A stretch of 64,000 bases of DNA from Streptomyces sp. NBRC 110035 (GTDB taxonomy: Bacteria > Actinomycetota > Actinomycetes > Streptomycetales > Streptomycetaceae), in NCBI RefSeq assembly GCF_000829695.1, contig NZ_BBNN01000030.1:156434-220433 (forward strand). Direction: 5' to 3'. A program made the translations under genes and the position numbers. This document shows positions 1 through 7,895 of the stretch, one piece after another (the stretch's first letter is position 1; every line of letters starts with the position of its first letter). The notes beneath the pieces were generated by a model, which had not been told where the DNA came from, did not search any database, and was given only the letters and a program-made list of their open reading frames with translations.

Positions 1-312
1 ATCGTCAACGCGGCGATCAAGGCGCTCGGCATCGGCCCGGTCGTCGGCACCCGCACCTGGGGCGGCGTCGTCGGCATCGACAGCCGCTACCGGCTGGTCG
101 ACAACACCCTCGTCACCCAGCCCAAGTACGCCTTCTGGCTGGAGGGTTACGGCTGGGGCGTGGAGAACCACGGCGTGGACCCGGACGTGGAGGTCGTCCA
201 GCGTCCGCAGGACCACGCGGCGGGCCGGGACGTCCAGCTGGACGAGGCGGTACGGCTGGCGCTGGCCGCGCTCGAGGAGACCCCGGCGAAGACGCCGCCG
301 ACGCTGGAGTAG
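1..312 (+). CDS. Tricorn protease, C-terminal end (5' part outside window)
   Basis: The open frame runs in from the left edge and ends at TAG 310-312, giving the last 103 residues. The segment has the GTRTWGGVVGI stretch and the NHGVDPDVEV stretch typical of the S41-type catalytic core of tricorn proteases and related tail-specific proteases. Tricorn is a large cytoplasmic serine protease that degrades peptides released by the proteasome. The final 15 or so residues, rich in Pro, Thr and Glu, look like a disordered tail. Only the C-terminus is visible, so the beta-propeller and PDZ parts cannot be checked. Another S41-family peptidase is the alternative. Confidence 0.8.
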   Translation: MVNAAIKALGIGPVVGTRTWGGVVGIDSRYRLVDNTLVTQPKYAFWLEGYGWGVENHGVDPDVEVVQRPQDHAAGRDVQLDEAVRLALAALEETPAKTPPTLE

Positions 313-655
313 ACGGCCCGGCGCCGCGGCACGTCCGGGCGTCCGCCCGCGTTTCGGCGTCGCCCGTGCCCCCGTGCCCCCGTGCCCCCGGGGTTTTGTG
401 TCGCCGCGTCTCCGCGCCGCCTTGCGTCCGCTTGCGTCCCGGGGGTCCGCTTGTGTCCCGGGGGTCCGCCTGGGTTTCGGTGTCGCTGTGTCTCCGTGTC
501 CTCGGGGTTTTGTGTCTCCGCGCCGCCTCGCGTCCGCCCCCGCCCCGGGGGCTGCCCCCGTCCCGGCGTCGCCCGTGTCCCCGCGTGCGGCGCATCCGCC
601 TGCCCGGCGTCCGGGCCCGTCCCCGGAAGCCTGCCCGCCGCGGCGGGGGGCGACT
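313..655. other. Non-coding low-complexity GC tract with imperfect repeats
   Basis: This gap holds no gene I can support. From about 365 to 560 it is a strand-biased tract (C/G-rich with T, nearly no A) made of imperfect copies of short units: CCCCGTG repeated at 366-390, GGGGGTCCGC twice near 440-470, and GGGGTTTTGTGTC twice (about 391 and 505), each followed by CCGCG. All frames through it stay open because of composition only. Confidence 0.6.
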
Positions 656-661
656 ACGATG
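656..661 (+). promoter_or_regulatory. Possible -10 element for the HIT gene
   Basis: TACGAT lies 39 bases before the HIT start, leaving room for a leader that contains the ribosome site GAGGAGG at 687-693. No clear -35 element is visible. Inferred from position and similarity to vegetative Streptomyces -10 hexamers. Confidence 0.3.
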
Positions 662-700
662 CCTCCGTACGCGATCACCACGCACCGAGGAGGGCCTGCC

Positions 701-1054
701 ATGGCAGGGGAACCGCAGGACGACTGTCTGTTCTGCAAGATCGCCGCAGGGCAGACCCCGGCGACGATCGTCCGGGAGACGGACACCACCGTCGCGTTCC
801 GCGACATCAACCCGCAGGCGCCCACGCACATCCTGGTGATCCCGAAGGTGCACCACAAGGACGCGGCGGCCCTCGCCGCGGCCGCCCCCGGGGTCGCGGC
901 GGACGTCCTGCGCGAGACGCAGGCCGTCGCGGACCAGGAGCAGCTGGAGAGCTACCGCACCGTCTTCAACACCGGCAGCGCCGCCGGCCAGACCGTCTGG
1001 CACGCGCACGCCCACGTCCTGGGCGGCCGCGGTCTCCACTGGCCCCCCGGATAG
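701..1054 (+). CDS. HIT family nucleotide hydrolase
   Basis: A 117-residue protein of normal length for a single-domain histidine-triad hydrolase (HinT/PKCI type), a cytoplasmic enzyme acting on nucleoside phosphoramidates or related nucleotides. The start has CLFCKI near the N-terminus, as in this family, and the catalytic triad HAHAHVLGG is near the C-terminus. ATG 701 is preceded by GAGGAGG (687-693) at 7 bases, which decides against longer upstream starts in the repeat tract. RNase Z begins 12 bases after the stop, so the two are probably co-transcribed. The true substrate is not shown by the sequence. Confidence 0.9.
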   Translation: MAGEPQDDCLFCKIAAGQTPATIVRETDTTVAFRDINPQAPTHILVIPKVHHKDAAALAAAAPGVAADVLRETQAVADQEQLESYRTVFNTGSAAGQTVWHAHAHVLGGRGLHWPPG

Positions 1055-1066
1055 GCGGCGGCTTCC

Positions 1067-1972
1067 TTGTCCGTACGCGAACTGGTGGTGCTCGGCACCG
1101 CCAGCCAGGTGCCCACCCGCCACCGCAACCACAACGGCTATCTGCTGCGCTGGGACGGCGAGGGCATCCTGTTCGACCCCGGCGAGGGCACCCAGCGCCA
1201 GATGCTGCGCGCCGGGGTCGCCGCGCACGACCTGAACCGGATCTGCGTCACCCACTTCCACGGCGACCACTCGCTCGGCCTCGCCGGAGTGATCCAGCGC
1301 ATCAACCTCGACCGGGTCCCGCACCCCGTCACCGCCCACTACCCGGGCTCCGGGCAGCGTTTCTTCGACCGGCTGCGGTACGCCACCGCCTACCGCGAGA
1401 CCGTCGGCATCACCGAGGAACCCGTCGCCGCCGACGGCCCGCTCACCCGCACCGCCGGATACACCCTGGAGGCGCGGAAGCTGTCGCACCCCGTCGAGTC
1501 GTACGGCTACCGGCTGGTCGAACCCGACGGCCGCCGGATGCTGCCCGACCGGCTCGCCGCGCACGGCATCAAGGGCCCGGACGTCGGCCGCATCCAGCGC
1601 GAGGGCACGCTCGACGGGATCGCGTTGGAGGACGTCAGCGAGGTGCGGCGCGGCCAGCGGTTCGCCTTCGTCATGGACACCCGGCTCTGTGAGGGGGTGC
1701 ACGCGCTCGCCGAGGGCTGCGACCTGCTCGTCATCGAGTCCACGTTCCTCGACGAGGACGAGGAACTCGCCGTCGAGCACGGTCACCTGACGGCCGGCCA
1801 GGCGGCCCGGGCGGCACGGGACGCAGGCGTGCGGCATCTGGTGCTCACCCACTTCAGCCAGCGCTACAGCGACCCGGAGGAGTTCGAGCGGCAGGCGCGG
1901 GCCGCCGGGTACGAGGGCGAGCTGACCGTGGCCCGCGATCTGCTGCGGGTGCCGCTCCCCAAGCGCCGCTGA
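1067..1972 (+). CDS. rnz: Ribonuclease Z
   Basis: A 301-residue metallo-beta-lactamase-fold endonuclease that removes the 3' trailer from tRNA precursors. The zinc motif is THFHGDHSLG around residue 65. Downstream metal ligands are visible in KLSHPVESYGYR, FVMDTR and LTHFSQRY near the C-terminus. Length is normal for bacterial RNase Z. The start is TTG 1067, since no ATG or GTG gives the expected N-terminus (REVLGTASQ-like VLGTASQVPTRHRNHNGY). Translation probably depends on the upstream HIT gene 12 bases away. Confidence 0.93.
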   Translation: MSVRELVVLGTASQVPTRHRNHNGYLLRWDGEGILFDPGEGTQRQMLRAGVAAHDLNRICVTHFHGDHSLGLAGVIQRINLDRVPHPVTAHYPGSGQRFFDRLRYATAYRETVGITEEPVAADGPLTRTAGYTLEARKLSHPVESYGYRLVEPDGRRMLPDRLAAHGIKGPDVGRIQREGTLDGIALEDVSEVRRGQRFAFVMDTRLCEGVHALAEGCDLLVIESTFLDEDEELAVEHGHLTAGQAARAARDAGVRHLVLTHFSQRYSDPEEFERQARAAGYEGELTVARDLLRVPLPKRR

Positions 1973-1993
1973 GGCCGCCCGTACGATGCTTCG

Positions 1994-2986
1994 ATGCCCG
2001 TACCCAAAGCCGAACTGCACCTTCACATCGAAGGCACCCTCGAACCCGGGCTCGCCTTCGCCCTGGCCGCCCGCAACGGCGTCGACCTGCCCTGGACCGA
2101 CACCGACGCCCTGCGCGAGGCGTACCGCTTCCAGGACCTCCAGTCGTTCCTGAACCTGTACTACGCACTCATGACCGTGCTGCGCACCGAGCGGGACTTC
2201 GAGGACCTCGCCGACGCCTACCTGGCCCGCGCCGCCGCGCAGGGCGTGCGGCACGCGGAGATCTTCTTCGACCCGCAGGCCCACACGGCGCGTGGCGTCG
2301 GCATGGACACCGTGGTCGAGGGGTTGTGGCGGGCACTCGGGCGCAGCCAGGAGAGGCACGGCGTCTCGACCCGGCTGATCATGTGCTTCCTGCGGGACGA
2401 GTCCGCCGAGTCGGCCCTGGCGACGCTGGACGCGGCCAGGCCCCACCTGGACCGGATCACCGGTGTCGGCCTGGACTCGGCCGAGGTCGGCCACCCGCCC
2501 GTGAAGTTCCGTGCGGTGTACGAGGCGGCCGCCGCGCTCGGGCTGCGGCGCGTGGCGCACGCCGGTGAGGAGGGGCCGCCGGAGTACATCACCGAGGCGC
2601 TGGACGTCCTCGGCGTCGAACGGGTCGACCACGGGCTGCGCTGCGTGGAGGACCCGGCGCTGGTGGCACGGCTGGTGCGGGACCGGATCCCGCTGACTCT
2701 GTGCCCGCTGTCGAACGTCCGGCTGCGCGCCGTGGACACCCTCGCCGACCATCCGCTGCCCGCGATGCTCGACGCCGGCCTGCTGTGCACGGTGAACTCC
2801 GACGACCCGGCCTACTTCGGCGGCTACGCGGGCGACACCTTCGACGCGGTGCGCGACACGCTCGGCCTCGGCCCGGAGCGGCTGCGCGAGCTGGCCCGCA
2901 ACTCCTTCCTCGCCGCCTTCCTGGACGACGAGGAGGACCGGCGGAGCAGGTACCTCGCCGAGGTGGAGGCGCACGTCTTCCCGTAG
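1994..2986 (+). CDS. Adenine/adenosine deaminase family protein
   Basis: A 330-residue TIM-barrel amidohydrolase. Metal and substrate residues are visible: ELHLHIEGTLEP at residues 5-16 (HxH), VAHAGEEG in the middle, DHGLRC, and NSDDPAYFGGY near residue 260. The PAYFGGY ending of the last motif is the form seen in the adenine deaminase branch of the adenosine deaminase superfamily, so adenine to hypoxanthine is my preferred reaction; adenosine is the alternative. The probable -10 TACGAT (1982-1987) ends six bases before the ATG and no Shine-Dalgarno site is present, so the message is probably leaderless even though RNase Z ends only 21 bases upstream. Confidence 0.88.
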   Translation: MPVPKAELHLHIEGTLEPGLAFALAARNGVDLPWTDTDALREAYRFQDLQSFLNLYYALMTVLRTERDFEDLADAYLARAAAQGVRHAEIFFDPQAHTARGVGMDTVVEGLWRALGRSQERHGVSTRLIMCFLRDESAESALATLDAARPHLDRITGVGLDSAEVGHPPVKFRAVYEAAAALGLRRVAHAGEEGPPEYITEALDVLGVERVDHGLRCVEDPALVARLVRDRIPLTLCPLSNVRLRAVDTLADHPLPAMLDAGLLCTVNSDDPAYFGGYAGDTFDAVRDTLGLGPERLRELARNSFLAAFLDDEEDRRSRYLAEVEAHVFP

Positions 2987-3438
2987 GCCCCACGCGGTCC
3001 CGCCGTAGAGCCGTCAGCCGTCAGCCGTCAGGCATCAGGCGTCCGGCGTGCGGACCGGGGGTGGCGCAAGCATCCCTGTGCACACGGGGCGCAGCCCCGT
3101 CGACCGCCGCGACGGCCGTCCACGGTCTCCGTGGGGTGCCGCCGAACGGGCCGGCACCCCACGGAGCCGGCCCACCTCCACGCCGACGGGCCCGAGGCCA
3201 CCGTCGAGACGGCCGGGGACGTCGCCGCGCGGGCCGCCGGCCGACGGTCCGGGACCGGTTGCCCCCTGCCCCATTGACGCTCCCTGTTCGCCTGTCTAAC
3301 CTCTGTTCCCCTATGTGGATGGCCTCCCGCGGTCCGGCTGCGCGGACGCCGTCCGTGGCCCCGTACGCGCCCCGCTCGCCGCCCTCTCGCCCTCCCGGGC
3401 CCGCCCGCCGCCGGCCCGGACCTCGTAGGAGCCGCCCC
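2987..3438. other. Intergenic region with heptamer repeats and a hairpin
   Basis: No gene is supported here. Just after the deaminase stop the heptamer GCCGTCA is repeated three times in tandem (about 3010-3030) with degenerate copies after it. A strong hairpin follows at 3127-3166 (listed separately). An AT-richer stretch near 3290-3320 could hold the promoter of the dehydratase gene, but I cannot assign the elements. Confidence 0.5.
3127..3166 (+). terminator. Terminator-like hairpin
   Basis: Perfect 15-base arms, CTCCGTGGGGTGCCG (3127-3141) and its complement (3152-3166), around a 10-base loop. There is no T-run, as is usual for Streptomyces terminators. It would end transcription from the deaminase side. 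Confidence 0.7.
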
Positions 3439-4764
3439 GTGACCGCGCAGACCGTGCCCGCCGCGCCGACCGCCCGCGACCTGACCGTCACCGAGGTGCG
3501 GCTCACACCGATCCTGGTCGCCGACCCGCCGCTGCTGAACACGCAGGGCGTCCACCAGCCGTACACGCCCCGGCTGATCGTCGAGATCGTCACGGCGGAC
3601 GGGACCACCGGGGTGGGGGAGACCTACGGCGACACCACGTACCTGGAACCGGCCCGCCCCTTCGCCGAACAGCTCGAGGGCCGCAAGGTCACGGACGTGA
3701 ACGCGCTGTTCGCGCTCCTGGACGAGGTCGCCGTCGCGGCCGCCCGGGTCGACACCGCCGTCGACGTCGGCGGACTGCGCGGCGTGCAGACCGCCGACAA
3801 GCTGCGGCTGTCCATCGCCTCCGCCTTCGAGGTCGCCTGCCTCGACGCCCTCGGCAAGACCCTCGGTCTGCCCGTGCACGCCCTGCTCGGCGGCAAGCTC
3901 CGCGACACCGTGGAGTACAGCGCGTACCTCTTCTGCAAATGGGCCGGCCACCCCGAAGGCGTCCCGGCGGAGAAGGACGACTGGGGCGCCGCCCTGGACC
4001 CGGCCGGCGTCGTCGCGCAGGCCCGCGCCCTCAAGGAGCGGTACGGCTTCGGCTCCTTCAAACTCAAGGGCGGCGTCTTCCCGCCCGAGGAGGAGGTCGC
4101 CGCCGTCCGTGCCCTGGCCGAGGCCTTCCCCGGCCACCCGCTGCGGCTCGACCCCAACGGCGCCTGGTCCGTCGAGACCTCGGTCGAGGTGGCCGAGGAG
4201 ATCGGCGGACTCCTGGAGTACCTGGAGGACCCGACGCTCGGCACCCCCGCCATGGCCGAGGTCGCCGCCCGCACCGGTGTGCCGCTCGCGACCAACATGT
4301 GCGTGACGACCTTCTCCGAGATCAGGGAGGCGTTCACCACGAACGCCGTCCAGGTCGTCCTCTCCGACCACCACTACTGGGGCGGGCTGCGCAACACGCT
4401 CCACCTCGCCGCCGTCTGCCGCGCCTTCGGCGTGGACGTCTCCATGCACTCCAACACCCACCTCGGGATCAGTCTCGCCGCGATGACCCACGTCGCGTCC
4501 ACCGTCCCCGGCCTGCACCACGCCTGCGACTCCCACTACCCGTGGCAGTCCGAGGACGTCCTCACCGAGCGCCTCACCTTCGAGGACGGCGCCGTGCGCG
4601 TGTCCGACGCACCCGGCCTCGGCGTCACCCTCGACCACGACCGGCTCGCCGCGCTGCACCGGCGGTGGCTGGAGGACGACGGCACACTCCGCGACCGCGA
4701 CGACGCGGCGGCCATGCGGATCGCCGATCCCGACTGGGTCACCCCGACGGTGCCCCGCTGGTGA
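3439..4764 (+). CDS. gudD: Glucarate dehydratase family protein (enolase superfamily)
   Basis: A 441-residue enolase-superfamily protein predicted to dehydrate D-glucarate to 5-keto-4-deoxyglucarate in the cytoplasm. Visible signatures: SFKLKGG (KxK base), RLDPNGAW (first Asp ligand), EYLEDP (Glu ligand), LSDHHYWGG, and MHSNTHLGISLAAM carrying the catalytic His, all in the order and sequence form of glucarate dehydratases. GTG 3439 is preceded by AGGA (3427-3430) at 8 bases; this decides the start, since the open frame continues far upstream through the intergenic hairpin. It is flanked by hairpins on both sides, so it is probably transcribed alone. A related acid-sugar dehydratase remains possible. 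Confidence 0.87.
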   Translation: MTAQTVPAAPTARDLTVTEVRLTPILVADPPLLNTQGVHQPYTPRLIVEIVTADGTTGVGETYGDTTYLEPARPFAEQLEGRKVTDVNALFALLDEVAVAAARVDTAVDVGGLRGVQTADKLRLSIASAFEVACLDALGKTLGLPVHALLGGKLRDTVEYSAYLFCKWAGHPEGVPAEKDDWGAALDPAGVVAQARALKERYGFGSFKLKGGVFPPEEEVAAVRALAEAFPGHPLRLDPNGAWSVETSVEVAEEIGGLLEYLEDPTLGTPAMAEVAARTGVPLATNMCVTTFSEIREAFTTNAVQVVLSDHHYWGGLRNTLHLAAVCRAFGVDVSMHSNTHLGISLAAMTHVASTVPGLHHACDSHYPWQSEDVLTERLTFEDGAVRVSDAPGLGVTLDHDRLAALHRRWLEDDGTLRDRDDAAAMRIADPDWVTPTVPRW

Positions 4765-4771
4765 GAGGCCT

Positions 4772-4817
4772 CCCGTCACGCCGGAGCCCCGGGCGGGGGC
4801 GGTTCCGGCGTGACGGG
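4772..4817 (+). terminator. Terminator-like hairpin after the dehydratase
   Basis: Perfect 14-base arms CCCGTCACGCCGGA (4772-4785) and complement (4804-4817), beginning 7 bases after the stop codon. The 18-base loop is itself GC-rich and can pair further. Confidence 0.75.
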
Positions 4818-4879
4818 CGGCACGTTGTCGGCGACGTGGTGCACACTGGCCAGAACCGCACCAGGTCAGGGAGCGCAAC

Positions 4880-6127
4880 GTGAGGGCGTCCACCACGCCG
4901 GCCGCGTCGGCCGGAGAGGGAAACACCGAGGGCGCCGGCACGGGCGCCCCGGACAGCGCGCCCCGGACCGCCGCCGTCCGCTCGGGGTCGTCCTGCATGC
5001 CCCATGTCGACCCGCTCGCCGCGCTGCGCGCGCCCGGCGACCCGCCCTGGGACGTCTACCTCACCGGCACCGTCTTCCTCGACATCGTCTTCACCGGGCT
5101 CGACTCCGCTCCGGTGTGCGGGACCGAGTCCTGGGCGCGCGGGATGGGGTCGAGCCCCGGCGGCGTCGCCAACATGGCCACCGCCCTGGCCCGCCTCGGC
5201 CTGCGCACCTCCCTCGCGGCCGCCTTCGGCGACGACCACTACGGGGACTACTGCTGGGACGCCCTGGAGAAGGGCGAGGCCATCGACCTCTCCCCTTCGC
5301 GCACCGTGCCCGGCTGGCACTCCCCGGTCACGGTCTCCATGGCGTACGAGGGGGAGCGCACGATGGTCTCCCACGGTCACGAGCCGCCCCCGGAGCAGCC
5401 CTCCCGTCCGTCCGGCCCCGCCGCCCGCAAGCGGCTCCCGCCCGGCGCGGACCTGCCGCCCTGCCCGCCCCGCGCGCGGGCCGCCGTCGCCTCCCTCACC
5501 CCGGGCCGCAGCGACTCCTGGATCGCCCGCGCCGCGGCGCGGGGCACCCGGGTCTTCGGGGACGTCGGCTGGGACGACACCGGTGCCTGGGACCTGGCCG
5601 CGCTGCCCGACCTGCGGCACTGCGAGGCCTTCCTGCCGAACGCGCAGGAGGCCATGCGCTACACCGGCACCGACTGCCCCCGCGCCGCCGCGCACGCCCT
5701 CACCGACCAGGTGCCGGTCGCCGTCGTCACCCTCGGCGCGGACGGGGCGTACGCGGTGGACCGGCGGACCGGGGAGAGCGCCGAGGTGCCGGCCATCGCC
5801 GTCGAGGCCCTCGACCCGACCGGCGCCGGGGACGTCTTCGTCGCGGGCTTCGTCACCGGCAGCCTGGCCGGCTGGCCGCTCGCCGACCGTCTCGCCTTCG
5901 CCGGCCTGACCGCGGCCCTCTCCGTCCAGGAGTTCGGCGGCTCCCTGTCGGCGCCCGGCTGGTCGGAGATCGCCGCCTGGTGGCGCGAGGTCCAGTCCGT
6001 ACGGGCCCAGGACCCGGCCGCGCTCAGGCGCTACGCGTTCCTGGCGGATCTGGTTCCCGACGACCTGATCCGCCCCTGGCCCCTGCGCCGGGCGGTCCCG
6101 ACCATCGGCTTCGGCCGGTCGTCCTGA
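4880..6127 (+). CDS. PfkB family carbohydrate kinase
   Basis: A 415-residue ribokinase-like (PfkB) kinase. The N-terminal signature SSPGGVANMATALARLG appears around residue 93 and the C-terminal DPTGAGDVFVAGF, with the catalytic Asp and anion hole, around residue 315. It is longer than the usual 300-330 residues because of a disordered 45-residue N-terminus and a Pro/Arg-rich insertion (about residues 168-205). GTG 4880 has AGGGAG 8 bases upstream. The sugar substrate cannot be read from the sequence; the dehydratase next door is separated by a terminator, so a shared pathway is not implied. Confidence 0.88.
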   Translation: MRASTTPAASAGEGNTEGAGTGAPDSAPRTAAVRSGSSCMPHVDPLAALRAPGDPPWDVYLTGTVFLDIVFTGLDSAPVCGTESWARGMGSSPGGVANMATALARLGLRTSLAAAFGDDHYGDYCWDALEKGEAIDLSPSRTVPGWHSPVTVSMAYEGERTMVSHGHEPPPEQPSRPSGPAARKRLPPGADLPPCPPRARAAVASLTPGRSDSWIARAAARGTRVFGDVGWDDTGAWDLAALPDLRHCEAFLPNAQEAMRYTGTDCPRAAAHALTDQVPVAVVTLGADGAYAVDRRTGESAEVPAIAVEALDPTGAGDVFVAGFVTGSLAGWPLADRLAFAGLTAALSVQEFGGSLSAPGWSEIAAWWREVQSVRAQDPAALRRYAFLADLVPDDLIRPWPLRRAVPTIGFGRSS

Positions 6128-6161
6128 CCCACCCGCCGCCCCTCCCCGGCCCGCCGGTGCG

Positions 6162-6189
6162 GGTCGGGGACGTCACCCCGTCCCCGACC
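6162..6189 (+). terminator. Terminator-like hairpin after the PfkB gene
   Basis: Perfect 11-base arms GGTCGGGGACG (6162-6172) and complement (6179-6189) with a six-base loop, located in the gap before phoH. Confidence 0.65.
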
Positions 6190-6314
6190 GCCGCCACCCC
6201 GCTGTGAAAAGGCCTACAGGGTTGTCATCCCCGCGTCGTACCCTGGGAGTCGCGAGGCCGCCCTCAGCTGCGCGGCCCTGACGAGGAGGAACCGCAGGCC
6301 TTCAGAGCCGGCCC

Positions 6315-7385
6315 ATGACTCAGACACCCACAGATCACACCCCCGCGCAGGAGCAGGCGAGAGTACAGCTCACCGTCCCGGCCAAGCACCCCATGGTGAC
6401 CGTGCTGGGATCCGGCGACTCCCTCCTCCGCGTGATCGAGAAGGCCTTCCCGGGGGCCGACATCCACGTCCGGGGCAATGAGATCAGCGCGGTCGGCGAC
6501 GCCACGGAGGTCGCCCTCGTCTCGCGCCTGTTCGACGAGATGATGCTGGTGCTCCGCACCGGACAGCCGATGACGGAGGACGCGGTGGAACGCTCGATCG
6601 CGATGCTGAGGACCGCCGAGGACGGGGAGGGCGACGGCCGGGAGACCCCGGCCCAGGTGCTCACGCAGAACATCCTGTCCTCGCGCGGCCGCACGATCCG
6701 TCCCAAGACGCTCAACCAGAAGCGCTACGTGGACGCGATCGACCAGCACACCATCGTCTTCGGCATAGGCCCCGCCGGTACGGGCAAGACCTATCTCGCC
6801 ATGGCCAAGGCGGTGCAGGCCCTGCAGTCCAAGCAGGTCAACCGCATCATCCTGACCCGCCCCGCGGTCGAGGCCGGAGAGCGCCTGGGCTTCCTGCCCG
6901 GCACCCTCTACGAGAAGATCGACCCGTACCTGCGTCCGCTCTACGACGCCCTGCACGACATGCTCGACCCCGACTCCATCCCCCGTCTGATGGCGGCCGG
7001 GACCATCGAGGTCGCGCCGCTGGCGTACATGCGGGGCCGGACGCTCAACGACGCCTTCATCATCCTGGACGAGGCGCAGAACACCAGCGCCGAGCAGATG
7101 AAGATGTTCCTCACCCGGCTCGGGTTCGACTCGAAGATCGTCATCACGGGTGACGTCACCCAGGTCGACCTGCCGAGCGGCACCAAGTCCGGGCTGCGGC
7201 AGGTGCAGGACATCCTGGAGGGCGTCGAGGACGTCCACTTCTCCCGGCTGTCGTCGCACGACGTCGTCCGGCACCGGCTGGTGGGCCGTATCGTCGACGC
7301 GTACGAGCAGTACGACAGCGAGCACGGCACCGAGAACGGCACGCGGGAGAGCGGCCGGGGCAGGTCCGGGCACAAGGGGAAGTAG
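6315..7385 (+). CDS. phoH: PhoH-like ATPase
   Basis: A 356-residue PhoH family protein, a cytoplasmic ATPase linked to RNA metabolism. Walker A GPAGTGKTYLAMA lies around residue 153 and Walker B FIILDEAQNTS around residue 247. The N-terminal 120 residues hold the KH-like region normal for PhoH-like proteins next to ybeY. The only strong ribosome site (GAGGAGGAA, about 6282-6290) is 25 bases before the ATG, unusually far, and no start codon lies between. It heads a run phoH-ybeY-corC-yjbR with short gaps or overlaps, as in many Gram-positive genomes. Confidence 0.92.
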   Translation: MTQTPTDHTPAQEQARVQLTVPAKHPMVTVLGSGDSLLRVIEKAFPGADIHVRGNEISAVGDATEVALVSRLFDEMMLVLRTGQPMTEDAVERSIAMLRTAEDGEGDGRETPAQVLTQNILSSRGRTIRPKTLNQKRYVDAIDQHTIVFGIGPAGTGKTYLAMAKAVQALQSKQVNRIILTRPAVEAGERLGFLPGTLYEKIDPYLRPLYDALHDMLDPDSIPRLMAAGTIEVAPLAYMRGRTLNDAFIILDEAQNTSAEQMKMFLTRLGFDSKIVITGDVTQVDLPSGTKSGLRQVQDILEGVEDVHFSRLSSHDVVRHRLVGRIVDAYEQYDSEHGTENGTRESGRGRSGHKGK

Positions 7386-7397
7386 ACCGAGCAGCAG

Positions 7398-7895
7398 ATG
7401 TCGATCGACGTCAACAACGAGTCCGGAACCGAGGTCGACGAGCAGGCGGTCCTCGACATCGCCCGCTACGCGCTCGCGCGGATGCGCATCCACCCGCTCT
7501 CCGAACTCTCGGTGATCGTGGTGGACACCGCCGCGATGGAAGAGCTCCACATCCAGTGGATGGACCTGCCGGGACCGACGGACGTCATGTCGTTCCCGAT
7601 GGACGAGCTGCGGCCGCCCGCGAAGGACGAGGCCGAGCCGCCGCAGGGGCTGCTCGGCGACATCGTGCTGTGCCCCGAGGTCGCCGCCAGGCAGGGCGCC
7701 GAGGCGCCGACGCAGCACACCATGGACGAGGAGCTCCAGCTGCTCACCGTCCACGGTGTGCTGCACCTGCTGGGCTACGACCACGAGGAGCCCGACGAGA
7801 AGTCCGAGATGTTCGGCCTGCAGGCCGCCATCGTCGACGGCTGGCGCGCGGAGAAGGGCATCACCGGCCCGTCCCCCGCCCCGACCGTGTCATGA
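7398..7895 (+). CDS. ybeY: Endoribonuclease YbeY
   Basis: A 165-residue metal-dependent endoribonuclease of rRNA maturation and ribosome quality control. The diagnostic zinc motif HGVLHLLGYDH lies near residue 118, with the MDLPGPTDVMSFPMDE segment about 60 residues earlier. It starts 12 bases after phoH and its TGA overlaps the ATG of the next gene (ATGA at 7892-7895), so the three genes are translationally linked. Confidence 0.95.
   Translation: MSIDVNNESGTEVDEQAVLDIARYALARMRIHPLSELSVIVVDTAAMEELHIQWMDLPGPTDVMSFPMDELRPPAKDEAEPPQGLLGDIVLCPEVAARQGAEAPTQHTMDEELQLLTVHGVLHLLGYDHEEPDEKSEMFGLQAAIVDGWRAEKGITGPSPAPTVS

Noticed and set aside
113..2974. Very long minus-strand open frame across the first 3 kb
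   Set aside because: It is a GC-composition shadow of the plus-strand HIT, RNase Z and deaminase genes, which have full family motifs; the minus-strand protein is Arg/Val/Gly-rich without any motif.
3010..3035. Triple GCCGTCA heptamer as DnaA-like or iteron array
   Set aside because: Too few copies, no AT-rich partner and no replication gene nearby.
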